From positions 23,809,010-23,873,009 of the forward strand of contig OZ024796.1 of assembly GCA_964017045.1 (NCBI GenBank): a stretch of 64,000 bases of DNA, read 5' to 3'. This document shows, one piece after another, positions 24,601-36,500 of this stretch (the stretch's first letter is position 1; each line of letters begins with the position of its first letter). Source of the stretch: Omphiscola glabra. Its lineage: Eukaryota; Mollusca; Gastropoda; Lymnaeidae. The notes under the pieces were generated by a model, which was not told the origin of the DNA, searched no databases, and saw only the letters and a program-made list of their open reading frames with translations. Made by a program: the position numbers and the translations under genes.

Positions 24601-26883
24601 GTACCCACCACTTTCAATAGATTTATTGATATCATTGTACCCACCACTTTCAATAGATTTATTGATATCATTGTACCCACCACTTTCAATAGATTTATTG
24701 ATATCATTGTACCCACCACTTTCAATAGATTTATCCATTTAAATTTAATTAAGAAAAACTTTAACAAAAAAACAAAAAGTCACAACAAAACTGAATTATT
24801 TTTTAGCCTAGTAAAGGGATGAATCGCGATCGGATCAATTCTTAATTGAAAAATGATTTGGATATCGCGGCTCGCTTCGATAAAAACAAAGCAGTGTCTA
24901 CACGTCCGGCGACCGGACTGATCTACTATTAGCAGTAATGTGACAAGGCTGACGGACAAATATCTCGTGCAACTTTGCAACGGGGGTCAAGTGACTTGAT
25001 CAAGTATATAATAGTAATAGCCGGGCGAATATCTCGAGAACTTATTCGTCCTGTAGCCGGACATGTAGTCACTACGTAAAAATAAAGGAATGCATCACTT
25101 CTTGTCGTATCCGATTTTGCATTTTTTTTTTTTTTTTTGTGTCGCTTTCGCATTTTTATGACGGGTGAAAAATAATAATGTTCGGAAAATCGGAATTTTA
25201 AGAGGTTTGTCGGAATGAGGGGTAAAAAATCCGTATAATTCCGACAAAATCGGAAGGGTTGGCAGGTCTGTGGATGGTTAGGTTAGGATAGGATGCCAGA
25301 TAGACTCATGGGTAAATTCGCACAAGAAGTACCTCGCATTTTAATATGGCCGCCACCTTGACGTAAAATTAAGAATAAAACGTTTAAAAATAATGAAAAA
25401 ACTTCCTACATGTATCCCTCACCCTAACCTGAACCCTAAATCTATCCCTCACCCTAACCTGAACCCTAAATCTATCCCTCACCCTAACCTGAACCCTAAA
25501 TCTATCTAAAGCTATAAACCTGCACATGAATTCAAGGTACTCCTTGTATGAAATAGCCGACTCATGTTATTATATATAGGCTGATTTTGAATTGTTTATC
25601 CGTGACGTCATTTGCATGGATTCACTCCCCTTATTTTTTTAATATTTTTTTAAATAGAGTTACATTTTCATTAATATGACGGAGGCAAATTTTTGGCAAA
25701 ATTTTTATTGGTTGATTAATTATAATTTTTAAAATTTCATTGGTTGGCCTATTAAATATGTTAATAAGTGCCGCCAAGCGCCGCCATTTTTTAAGATAAT
25801 CTTAGAGGCTGACCACGCTGTGTTTCATTAATTTTTGGATATTCTTTTCGTTGGAACCTGAAATAAAGTGTGTAAAAGTGTATTCCATGAAAATGTAAGT
25901 TGGGTTTTCATTACTTCTTTATTTTATAATTAATTTTGGCCACTTTTCTTTGTTTTTTTTTTAATTTTCCTACTTTTCAGGGTCAAAACCCAGCGCCACG
26001 TTAGGCTAAGGAGAGTGTCAAAACGCTGGTTCCGATAGGGTCAAAACCCTGTTAGGGAGAGGGTCAAAACCCTGTTAGGGAGAGGGTCAAAACCCTGTTA
26101 AGGAGAGGGTCAAAACCCTGTTAGGGAGAGGATCAAAACCCTGTTAGGGAGAGGGTCAAAACCCTGTTAGGGAGAGGGTCAAAACCCTGTTAGGGAGAGG
26201 GTCAAAACCCTGTTAGGGAGAGGGTCAAAACCCTGTTAGGAAGAGGGTCAAAACCCTGTTAGGGAGAGGGTCAAAACCCTGTTAGGGAGGAATTTAGGGT
26301 TCAGGTTAGGGTGAGAGATAGATTTAGATCATTTTTTCATTTTTAAAAACTTTTTATTCATAATTTTAGCAAAAACATGAGTTATTTTATTTTTCCACGG
26401 CCGCCATCTTGGTTGTCCCGACCCGTGAACACGTAAAAGTTCGCGGGTCGGGGCAACCAAGATGGCGGCCATGGTAAAAGACGCGGATAGATCTCTCAAA
26501 ATTTACCTATATATATATATATATATATATGTTATTTTATCATGTAGTCTATTATATAGAATATAGACTAATATAGTTTAGTGGAACAAAAGTGATCAAC
26601 TGCCTATCAAGAAGACTGAGATGGATTTATATTAGTTAATGATGTTCAGATGGATTTTGCTGGGTGTCAACCGATGAAGCCATGGAGAAGAAAAGCCGGT
26701 AAAGTCTAAATCGTTAATACTAGTACTAGAGATTTAAAATTCCTTGAACAAAGTACAAACATACATAACAAACCAACCTTCAGTAGTGGTTTGCGATAGG
26801 ATGGTTTCCAATGTAAACAAAGCAAGGAATTGAGCTGCTGCTAAAGTTGAAAAAGATGTTAAGATAATCTCCCGAAGATCCAT
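21627..26883 (-). CDS. Single-pass membrane protein with FN3-like ectodomain (230 aa)
   Basis: Four minus-strand coding exons join in frame: 26883-26778, 23303-22995, 22570-22357 and 21690-21627 (693 nt, TGA at 21629-21627). Donors are G|GTTGGT, G|GTGAGA and AG|GTAAGC; acceptors are CTCAAAG, AAAATAG and TTTCAAG. Residues 1-30 form a hydrophobic signal peptide starting MDLREIILTS. Exon 2 (about residues 37-138) has a beta-sandwich look with W, LTYTI and a late FTYSVFMVC strand, like a fibronectin type III domain, with three cysteines. Exon 3 holds one membrane helix (WPIAISFAIVGLIICGVVAF) followed by a basic stop-transfer stretch (KKYQRRQR). The cytoplasmic tail ends LYSPTQDSYSF. This predicts a type I surface protein, perhaps a receptor or adhesion molecule. 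I do not recognise an orthologue. It lies head-to-head with CC2D2A. Confidence 0.7.
23581..25270. mobile_element. 1.69-kb non-autonomous DNA transposon, unclassified
   Basis: The element starts CAGACCTGCCAACC at 23581 and ends with the exact reverse complement GGTTGGCAGGTCTG at 25270. The hexamer TGGATG directly flanks both sides (23575-23580 and 25271-25276). No transposase frame is visible. A 36-bp minisatellite occupies 24221-24735. It lies in the first intron of the FN3-like gene. A 6-bp duplication does not fit the usual hAT (8), piggyBac (TTAA) or mariner (TA) rules. Confidence 0.7.
24221..24737. repeat. 36-bp tandem array, about 14 copies
   Basis: The unit is TTTATTGATATCATTGTACC followed by CACCACTTTCAATAGA. 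Copies are almost identical except for one extra T near 24301. Since 36 is divisible by three and the unit lacks stops in several frames, long ORFs appear on both strands; these are artefacts. Confidence 0.95.
25330..25515. repeat. Family C copy with 30-bp CCCTAA-rich repeats
   Basis: Three units of 30 bp (ACCCTAACCTGAACCCTAAA plus TCTATCCCTC) lie at about 25401-25506, next to ATGGCCGCCACCTTGACG and AAAATTAAGAATAAAACG, which also occur in the 8-kb copy. Confidence 0.7.
26037..26292. repeat. 23-bp tandem array, about 11 copies
   Basis: The unit GGGTCAAAACCCTGTTAGGG plus AGA repeats with few changes. Every unit contains the inverted pair AGGGTCAAAACCCT. It runs into a TTAGGGTTCAGGTTAGGGTG string typical of family C. 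Confidence 0.95.
26395..26474. repeat. 36-bp-arm palindrome with GCCGCCATCTTGG ends
   Basis: The left arm (26395-26430) and right arm (26439-26474) are inverted copies matching at 33 of 36 positions, separated by ACGTAAAA. Each arm carries GGCCGCCATCTTGGTTG, which fits the YY1-type consensus AAGATGGCGGC on the other strand. A (TA)n tract follows at 26508-26530. Confidence 0.85.
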
Positions 26884-28310
26884 GCCAATCACTAGTTGGT
26901 GTCACGGAGTGTTCTTACATATCAGTGTCATATACAGTAGTCATTTGTATTCTTTAATTTTTATATTGCCCATATTGCAAAGATTGTAGGCCATTGCCAT
27001 TGTGCGCTGCAATTATGTTTCTCTGAATATAAATTCGCCTTTTAATTTACTTTTTTAAATTTTTGTCACGGGCATGTAATATACAATTTAAAAAATCTTT
27101 TCTGCTGTAACCTATTTAATAAATACATATTTCATTAAAATTTGTAACTTTTTATTTCAAAGATATATGAAAATGTGATTTTACGGTACTATTTTACACT
27201 TTATATTACTTTATTAATTTATAATTATAATAAATTTTATTCAACACTCTTTAGCTAGGAGTAAAGAAATAGTTTGTTTCATTTCCGTTGACAGGTCGTT
27301 GCTTGCTATCAACAAAAGTTTATTGAAAAATTCAAATGAAAGCAATGAATCTACCGTTTTAAAAAATCTTGGCAGGTTGCGTAAATTAATAATACTTACT
27401 AAGAATAACTAATGAATTAATACAAAAATTAAAAGAGTCCCTAGACCTGGAGAGTTAGAGTAGGCTAGTTAGTTAGTTAGATCTAGTTAGTCATCTATTT
27501 ATAAAAAATAAATTATAATAAATAACATCACTATCACACACTATTGTCTATTACTATTTAATATTTGAATTTGAGTAGATTTTTGTTTAGCCCCCCCCCC
27601 CCCCCCCCCCAGATACACACAAATATGTCTCTAAGGCTAGACTCCCTGACTAAAAGCATAATTACAAGTTCATGATTATGAACCCCCTCCCTCCCCATCA
27701 TTTATGGAAGGTACCTTTATAATTTATTTGATGTAAAATAGGTCTAAGTTGCCCTAAGATTCATGGAATAACATCGAGCAATCCTCTGAACATCTGTACT
27801 AAATTTCAAATAGTATAATTTTCTTTAGAAAGTGCCAGGCAGTCCTCATAATTGGTGATGTAATTGTTTACGTCTACGATTCTGAACTTAAAGTTTTTGA
27901 GTGACAATTATCACATTTGAACTTGGTAAAACATTATTAAACTGCCAAATTAATTGCTCATTTGATGCATTTTACTAGTGTTTTGAATTGGGGACCAGCG
28001 TTCATATGAGTTCCTAACATTGATTTACCTGGGTTTAACTGTGATGATAGAGTTATTTTCAGCTTCCTACTTAGCTACTATAATTATTAACCTATTTATT
28101 TAATATAATCATTAATTTTCCTTTATCTTTAAAACTCTCTCCACACACAATATTGTTTCATATGAATCATATTTATTATATTGCATTTCATCACCTTGCC
28201 TTATATTCTTGTCCACAGAATTATAAATACCTGATATATGCCTCAGGTTTACATTTTTTAAATCTAGAATTATAATTATTTTAAAAATTAATCTGAATTT
28301 TTGTTTCCAG
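26884..28310. promoter_or_regulatory. Presumed divergent promoter region, FN3-like gene / CC2D2A
   Basis: The start codons at 26883 (minus) and 28313 (plus) face away from each other over 1.43 kb. CC2D2A begins just after a splice acceptor (GTTTCCAG at 28310), so its 5'UTR exon and promoter must lie in this stretch or further upstream. A C tract of about 20 lies at 27591-27610. No TATA box was identified. Confidence 0.4.
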
Positions 28311-28312
28311 AT

Positions 28313-31300
28313 ATGGCAGATAAACCTAAGAGGAGACATTCCAAGCAGAGATTGTTGGAAGATGGCCATGAAAGTGATGGAGTATCCAACCCAAGCTTGG
28401 CAAGCTTTTGTTTAATTTAAAGGAATCTATTAACATTAAAATAATGCTCAGGATTGTCAAAAAAATGTTGATTTTTAACTTGCTTTTTTTTTTTTTTTTT
28501 TTGCAATCAGATGAATTATAGAAGTAAAATTGAGATTTCTTATTTCCCAATTAAATCAAAAGAAATATAATATTTAAATGTTAAGTATTATACTTTGCAG
28601 GATGAGGATGTGGTTGATCAGTATCATGCCTTCTCACAGTCACAAACAGAAGGAGAAACTTCAACAGCTGAGGTGACATAAATTAACTTTTCATCATTAA
28701 TCAGAAAATGTTTCTTATTTTAAAGTGTATATGTGTTCAATTTTAAAGTCTGTATTAGGTCTATTAAATTTGAATTTTCAGACAAGAAGCTAACCTAATA
28801 TTCATTAATGAAAATAGCATGACTTATTTTTTTTAATATCATTTTCAATTATTCTAAAAATTCAAAAATTTTAGATGATGGAAGAAAATGAAAAAGCAAA
28901 AGTTTTGGAAGGAGAATTGAAAACTCGACACAAGCGTAGAAAGCGAGATGTAGGTATATTTAAATCAAATTCATTGATAATTTTTCTTAATTTATTTACA
29001 TATAATTAATGATGTGCTGTATGCTACTTTATAAAAACTGTAATTTATAATACTTATTCATAATCTCTAATATCTATTCATATTTATTAATTTTAATGCA
29101 TTATTCTTTGCACTGACATTTTTTAAAGCTCTCCAAGCTGGTATCACCAAAAGATGACTTAACTGGGGAACTTAAGACAGTAAAATTGGACAGTCGAAAA
29201 AAGATTGAGGAGACAGAACAGGAAGATGAACTAGCAGAGGCACTGGCTGCAGTTGTTGGTTTGTCAGATGTTGTTTGCATCCTGTTTCTTCTCCTACATT
29301 TATGATAGCTTGACAAAATCAAATGATAGCTTTACAGAATCAAATGATAGCTTTGCAGAATCAAATGATAGCTTTACAGAATAAAATGATAGCTTTACAG
29401 AATCAAAAAAACGAATTTGTTGTGGGTTTTAAAAAATGGTATCATTCTCTAAATTTGTGGGAGTTTTTAATTACATGAAATAACTGCTCTTGAAAACTGA
29501 GCAAAACATTTTTTTAAAAATCTAATATAAACAAACTTACTTTGAGATTTTCATAAATATACTCACTTGCAGGGGCAGCATCTGTTGTCACAGAGGGATC
29601 ACTACCAGCCGAAGATAAAACAACTATATTAATACCACTGGATTCTGCAGTTCATGAGGAAACCATGGAGCCTGCCACCCAAGGAGATACTCTGGAAACT
29701 GTTCCAGATGAGACAGTTACAGCACTAGAGACTAGTGCTACTAGTATGTTTTTCAGCTTATCTGTGATGTTAAACTATTTAGCCCTTTTAATTAAAGAAA
29801 GCGTTCTTTTTACATACACTTTTGTTTACGTCCTTAGTTTTCATCATCGTTAAAATTATTTACAGGAGAGGAAGAAACAGAAACTGAGGAAAAACCTGCT
29901 ACAGATAGGCGGAGATCAACTATAAGAGAAAGGATGAAAATTCGACTGGCTAAAGCCAAGGTTAACATCATTGATTATTTCTTCTTCAACTGTTTTATTG
30001 TATTCATTTATTCTCTTATTTTCATGGGTTGACCATTTAAAAGATAATACTGCTGATGTTCCAGTTATGTGATCAGGGTTTTTCTATTTAATTTAAAGAT
30101 TAGAAGTGCATGATCTCGAAATATTGACCACAATTTTCAAACATTTTAATAAACTCGTGAAATGTCAATTTTGCTCCTCCACACTTTATGACACTTCATT
30201 TTTAATCTACTACCCTTCATTATGCTCAGTTCCAAAATAAATCTGGTTTTTTACTTGGCTGCCGGAGTGTGGTGAAAAGCAAAATAATTGATAGGATAGA
30301 GGTGCCTTTTACCAAACCTGGTCATATTTATTTTTTAATTTTAAAAACAAATTCTTGAACAAGAAAACTATGCAAACCGTGTCATTTTTCCGTAACAGCT
30401 ATTTAACAAATAATATATTTGTGACTTTAAAAATCTAAGAATAGTATTATAAGAGTTTCCATAATGTCTTGAAGTTCGGTGTGAATTATAGGCTGAGTTA
30501 GGTGACTTAGGGGTCTTTGTCCTGGATTGTGATTGGTACATGACGGTGTGAGTGAGGAGACCACAGACATTGTAGGCTGCAGTAACATTTTAATTTACCT
30601 TCATTCATTAGGAGGAGGAGGAAGTAGAGCTTGAGAAGCAGGAACGAAGTGAAAGAAAGAAAACCTTAAGGAAAGAAACTAGATTTGAGGAGGTCAGTGA
30701 GCGGACACTTTTATTCTCCGATTATTTTTTTTTCTCTTAACTTCTTAATCCATAACATTACTAGATATAGTAATTTCCTTTCAAATTTACATGTTTTGCA
30801 TAAAGATGTTGTGATTTTGTTTTACCTATAAAATGACTATTGTTTAACTGTAGTGATATTTAAAATATTAATGTGTCCATTAATCCATCAATGTGCATAT
30901 GAGAGCTTATTGTAATTATTAATCTCTAGTAATTTTTTACAAAATCTTTCATGTGTTGTTATGCAGTTGATGCTTTTATCTTTAAACTTTCAGGGTGATT
31001 ATGAACAGGTATTTTGTAATGTAATGTTGTTCTCTTCAGTTGTGTTTGTTCTATGCACGTAGCAATAAAGAGTATTAACATACGGCTTCGGCCATGAATG
31101 ACATTGATTAATATTTACATTAATTTTTTTTTTAAATGATAGCTGCTAATGATATTTTATTCACCTTTCCAAAATGACTAAACTGGTAACTAAACATTCC
31201 AAAAAACCACAATATGTACCATGACAATTGTTTTTTTTAAAGAACACTTCTTTAAAGATTCAAAATTATAATGCTAGCTTCAAGTGATTAAAAAGACTGG

Positions 31301-33543
31301 CCGTTGTACTTATTGTCTTATTGCATGTTCAGTTCCTCTCACTTTGTACATCTTTTCTTAAATCAAATGGTAAAATTGCCTATAAATGCAGATTTGTGTT
31401 CAGAATAAAATGTATGATATTCCCTGCTGTATGTTTTCTGCTTCACATTTGCCTATCACAGCTCTCATTCTTTAATCATTTGCTGTAAAGGACTTTGATG
31501 AATCTTATCTTTCTTGTGTGCATGCTCACTTTGGGAATCAAAGCTCAATGAAGTCTCAAATCCTTTACATACTTTGACCAGCTGAATTTCTTTCTATCAT
31601 CATTAATAAACCAATATAAATATTGTACTTTTACTAATGGTGTTAGTTGGTATGAGGGTGACTTTTTCATTTATAATTAGAAAGGTAATGACACTCAGAG
31701 GCCGAAGTAAAGTTAGGGTAGAGTGTTTAAAAGATGAAGCATGTATGAGATATAATTTTTTAAAAATAAAATGAAAATCACATGGTTAATCTGTTCAGTT
31801 TAAAATATCAACATGCATTATGTCAATAATCCTGTCTCTGTTACTAATTTATTTCATGAAGTTAGCGTTATGATTCTTTTCATTATATCCTTAAAAAAAT
31901 TTACATAATTATTTTCTATGATTTGTTTTCTTAAGAATCTGTTGCATGTCTTTAACTGTTGGTTTTCATGTTTACTTTCTGTGATTAGAGATGTGTTTTA
32001 CCTATTGTCTTATTCAATTATTTTTGTGGTTACTGAAAATAACTAGAAAAGAATGGCAACTTTTTTTTTTTTTAAATTAATTCTAGGCGTTTTTTTTTTT
32101 AATCAGTGAGCATTTATATGCTAGTCAAATTATAATGGAAGGCTTATTTCAAAAAATTTCAAAGACATAAAAAAAGATATTTTTATTTTCAGCTTGATGA
32201 GACAGAAGTGGCCAGGCTAGAAGAGAGGACAGAGAGAATGAGGAAAATGAGGCTTGAAAGGACAAAGCAGCAAGAGGCTGTGAGTTTTATAAGGAATTGT
32301 GCAAGATTAAATATCTGTTAAAGTGATAAATGCTGTGCAATGTTTCTATGCCACTATATGTGTGCTACACTTTTAACGCTTAGGTCGGTAGCTTGTTATG
32401 AAGCATATGAATGCAGATTCAACGGTTGGTGTTGAAGAAATGAGTATGCGGGATATTGTGTTATATTTTTTTGAAACTTTGATTTTGTTGTGATGAATCC
32501 TGTGTTAGAGCTTAAAGATTCCATAAGGTTCAAGGTGACCATTGCATTCACCAATCATTATATCAATGGTTATACATATCTACAGCTTTCATTTATGCCC
32601 ACTGCTGAGCAGGCCTTTGATTTTTTCACTCGTGTGTGGGAGCCTGAACCAGAAGAGGCTGAGGATGGAGAGAAGAAAGTGACAGCTGAACAAAAACCAG
32701 CCGAAAGGCCGGAAGGGGAGGAACCAGAAACGGCAAGTGTCATTTGTAAACTCTTTTTAAAAAAATTGTAAAACTATCTGTGACAGCTGTTATGGAAAGG
32801 AACAGGGGTGTGGGGGGGAATTTTACCCATATTTTGAACTCAGGATCAATATTTCATATTTTTACCATCATAAACCAAATATGGAAAGAAACAAGAGATA
32901 TTCTAATGTGGTCTGAAAGTGGGAGCTGGGAGAAATATGACTTTTAAATATTGAATGTTGTTTTAGCTTTTTTAAATTTTTTTTTTTTTTTTACATTTCA
33001 CAGGTTCTGAACTAATTGTTTTGTTTTTCAATTAATAATTTTCATTTATATTTTACTAGGAAGAGGAGAGGGCAGCGAAAGAAGAAGATAAAGGAGGTTG
33101 GATTCATTATTTCATAATAAAACGAAACAAAAATTCTGACACTTTAAGTAGTTAATAACCGGGGGGGGGGGGGGGGGGGGGGGGTTACTATTTTAAATTT
33201 TTAAATACTCTCCCTAATTACTTGTATACATGAGAGATTTTATAATCAGAGACTCAATTATTGTTTTACTTGATGTTCTTACTTCACTCCTTTCTGAACA
33301 ATTTTTTTAATCAATTTCAGAAGAGGCCAATCTCCTGGCAGAAGATGATTACACAGAGGAGGGGTATGGCCCAGTAGCCATTCGCAAGGCAGTGTTGGTG
33401 GATCCTGTCAAAATACAGAAGGCAGAGCAGGAGATGTTGTTCTATCCATCAACTGCACCTAGTTAGTAAAAAAAAAAAATTTTGTTTAAAGATTGAATGA
33501 AAAGTATTTTGTTAATCATTACTTGAGAAGACACAGTAAACAA

Positions 33544-33598
<55 letters not shown>

Positions 33599-36500
33599 GA
33601 TTAGCTTTTAGAAATAATATTTTTAACTATTTATATCATGGGGAAAAAACTACTTATGGTTTCAATTTTTTCCAAATGACAAAATGTGGTGTAGTTTTTT
33701 TCATTTCAATTAGCTTGTATTGCCAATATCACGGAGCTGAATTGTTTAATATTGCAACAGTTTTTCACTTGATATTGCCTTACATTACTTATTTCTACTA
33801 ACAATCAAACTCATAGCCCCTGCCTCTGAGAAAGTTAAGGGAGAGGTCGAACCCCGATTCCTGGAAGATGAAGGCTTCTATGTTGGCGTGAAACCTTATG
33901 TAGCAGACAGGAATAAAAGTAAGATGGAGAATAGGCTTTTAAAAGAATCAGAGAAGATCATCCAGGTAATTGCAATATATTTATAACAATGCTTTTTATA
34001 AAAACTGTACAGAATACATGGATAGTTTATTGTCTTTCTGTATCTACTTGGTGCTGATATATCGTCTTTTGATACGGTTGGTGTTCATACAGATTGCTTC
34101 TATATTGGCTTTTGTATCTTGTTCCATTTATACTCCACTGGAAACAAAACTAAGGTTTATCAAGTCATTTATCTATCATTTATTCAATGAATTGAAATGA
34201 GATGTGTATAAATGCTAATATTTTTACAGGGTATCTGCCCAATATGATAAAGGCTCTCTTCCTAAGACCATGAACTAAATTGTTAACTATGTTTCATGTT
34301 ATATATTTTGATTTCTTTTTCAAATAATTGTAAAATGGAGGCTATTAGATGTTATGTTTGGTTTTCTGCAGTATTAATTTTTTTCGTGGTTGGGAATTAA
34401 AGTCAGTCTAAAGGCAGAGGAAAGCTTGTTAGGAAAAGAATATATCTAAAACATTATTTTAAAGGTTTACAGCTCAACCCCTGCAAACAAAACACAGCTT
34501 TAAATTATTGCTGTTTTGGATTTACACATGACATACTGAGTTATATTCCAAGATATATTTTTCTGAATAACTTAAAAATAAAATTATAACTGGCAAAATC
34601 TGTGTGTGTGTTTTTAAAATAGTTTTTACTTTAACAAATTTGACGTCTGCATCACTGAAATGGCTTTAAAAATTTCATTATTCTTATTAAATCTAGGCCA
34701 TTAAATGGTTTGGTGAAGATGGTCAGCTTGTCATACTTCCTGATCCTCTCCGTGACATGCCCACCAGACCCACCATTCAAGAGGAGGAGGTGCCATATTT
34801 GGAAACAGTCTTTTACAAAGTGAGATATCCCATTGCCTTACACCAGTAGCAGCGTAATCAATGAACAACTTCTTGAAATGGCTGTAGTGTACCAGCAGCA
34901 TAATCAATGAATAACTTCTTGAAATGGCAGTAGTGTACCAGGAGCATAATCAATGAACAACTTCTTGAAATGGCTGTAGTGTACCAGCAGCGTAATCAAT
35001 GAATAACTTCTTGAAATGGCATTAGTGTACCAGCACTGACATTGAAATCTAATGATGTCAAAGTTTCATGCCAACTAAACTGTGATTTAAATGATATTTT
35101 TTACAGCACACTCAGACTCTATAACCCTCAAGTTTTTTACCGGGATAATGTTATAAATTTAGAGTTGAAATGTGTGTTTTAATATAAAATATAAAGGAAG
35201 AAGCTTTTGCAAAGAAACTTATGCAAAGAAACTTATATTCAATGTTCATTGCTTTTTATTCCTTTGAGTTAGATGAGCCTTTTAATTCAAGGTAACTCAT
35301 AGATAATTATTAAATATGTGACTATTATTTTTTATTCTTCAAAGCCTTCTTGTTTTTTTTAAAATTTCCTGCTTCATTTCAGGCCATCATGAGAGAATTT
35401 GACAGCCGTTACATTGATGGTGCTGTTGATGGTGGTGGATTCTATCAATTAGATGTGGACATCAACTCTGTTTCATTCACTCATCACCACCTGTTCAGCC
35501 GTGAGCACGTCCTGGCCAATAAACTGACACTGTTCTATGAAGAATATCTTACTCGTAGCAAAAGGAATATTACAGACTTTCTTGTGGACAAGGTATGGGC
35601 ATGCTTGCTGTCATTATAAAATGTATAGTTTAAAAAAATATTTCTTCAAGGCCTCTACTTGTGTCTTGCAACATAACATCAAATAATATAAAATTTTGTC
35701 CTTTATTTATTTCAGTTGGCCGCCTTAAAAAATTCAGCTCATTTGTTGCATGATTACATAGCATCACACAAAGTAAGTTCATTTTGTTTTTTTATATTTT
35801 ATTAAGAAACAGAGAGGAATTACGTGTTGACAGAACATATTGTAAAATATTTAAGACATAATTCAAGAACTAAATCTTGCTAATCATTACCGAAAAAAAA
35901 AAAATTAATAAACTGGAACTATTTAAGCTCAGTATGAAGCCCTGTTATGTGTGCTTATTAAAAATGTTTCTTTTATTCCACTTATGCCCATACAGGGAGA
36001 GATGTCTGTAGCAGACAGAGATAACTATGAGAGGAGATTACGAGACTACAAGAGTGAGATAAGGTAAGGGAATATATCTCCCATACTGTAAATTGACTGT
36101 ACCTTTTTCTTAAAAAAAAAACATATAGAATCTTTAAAATTACAATCAAGCCACAACTTTTGTAGATGTTCATAGAGAATTTAAAAGTGCATGGTTTACA
36201 TTTTTTAATTTTCATTTTGAAGTTTCTTTGCCAATAGACACCATTTCTAAAACATTGCCATTGCTTTTAACATTTTAAAGAGAAAAAAGGAGTAAATATT
36301 GTATTCTGTTTCTTGAGCTTAATGACATAGCTTGAATTAATGTTCTTTAAAAAAAAACATTTATCCATTTTTGATTGCACATGAAGAGCCCTCTTTGAAA
36401 AGAAAAGCAAAGAGCAGTTGCATGGCACTATTTCCCTGAAATATTCTTTATACTGAAATGCTTGGCTAATTTGACTGAAAATTCTGTTTTGGGGGAAAAT

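Noticed and set aside
24192..24822. Long ORFs on both strands with 12-residue repeats
   Set aside because: They arise from a 36-bp tandem array that lacks stops; it lies inside an intronic transposon.
25400..26330. Telomere or chromosome end
   Set aside because: The TTAGGG strings are short, mixed with other bases, and belong to a dispersed MITE-like family flanked by genes.
26641..26701. Short ATG exon ending GCCG|GTAAAG as a CC2D2A start
   Set aside because: Joining it to the exon at 28311 gives an immediate frameshift stop.
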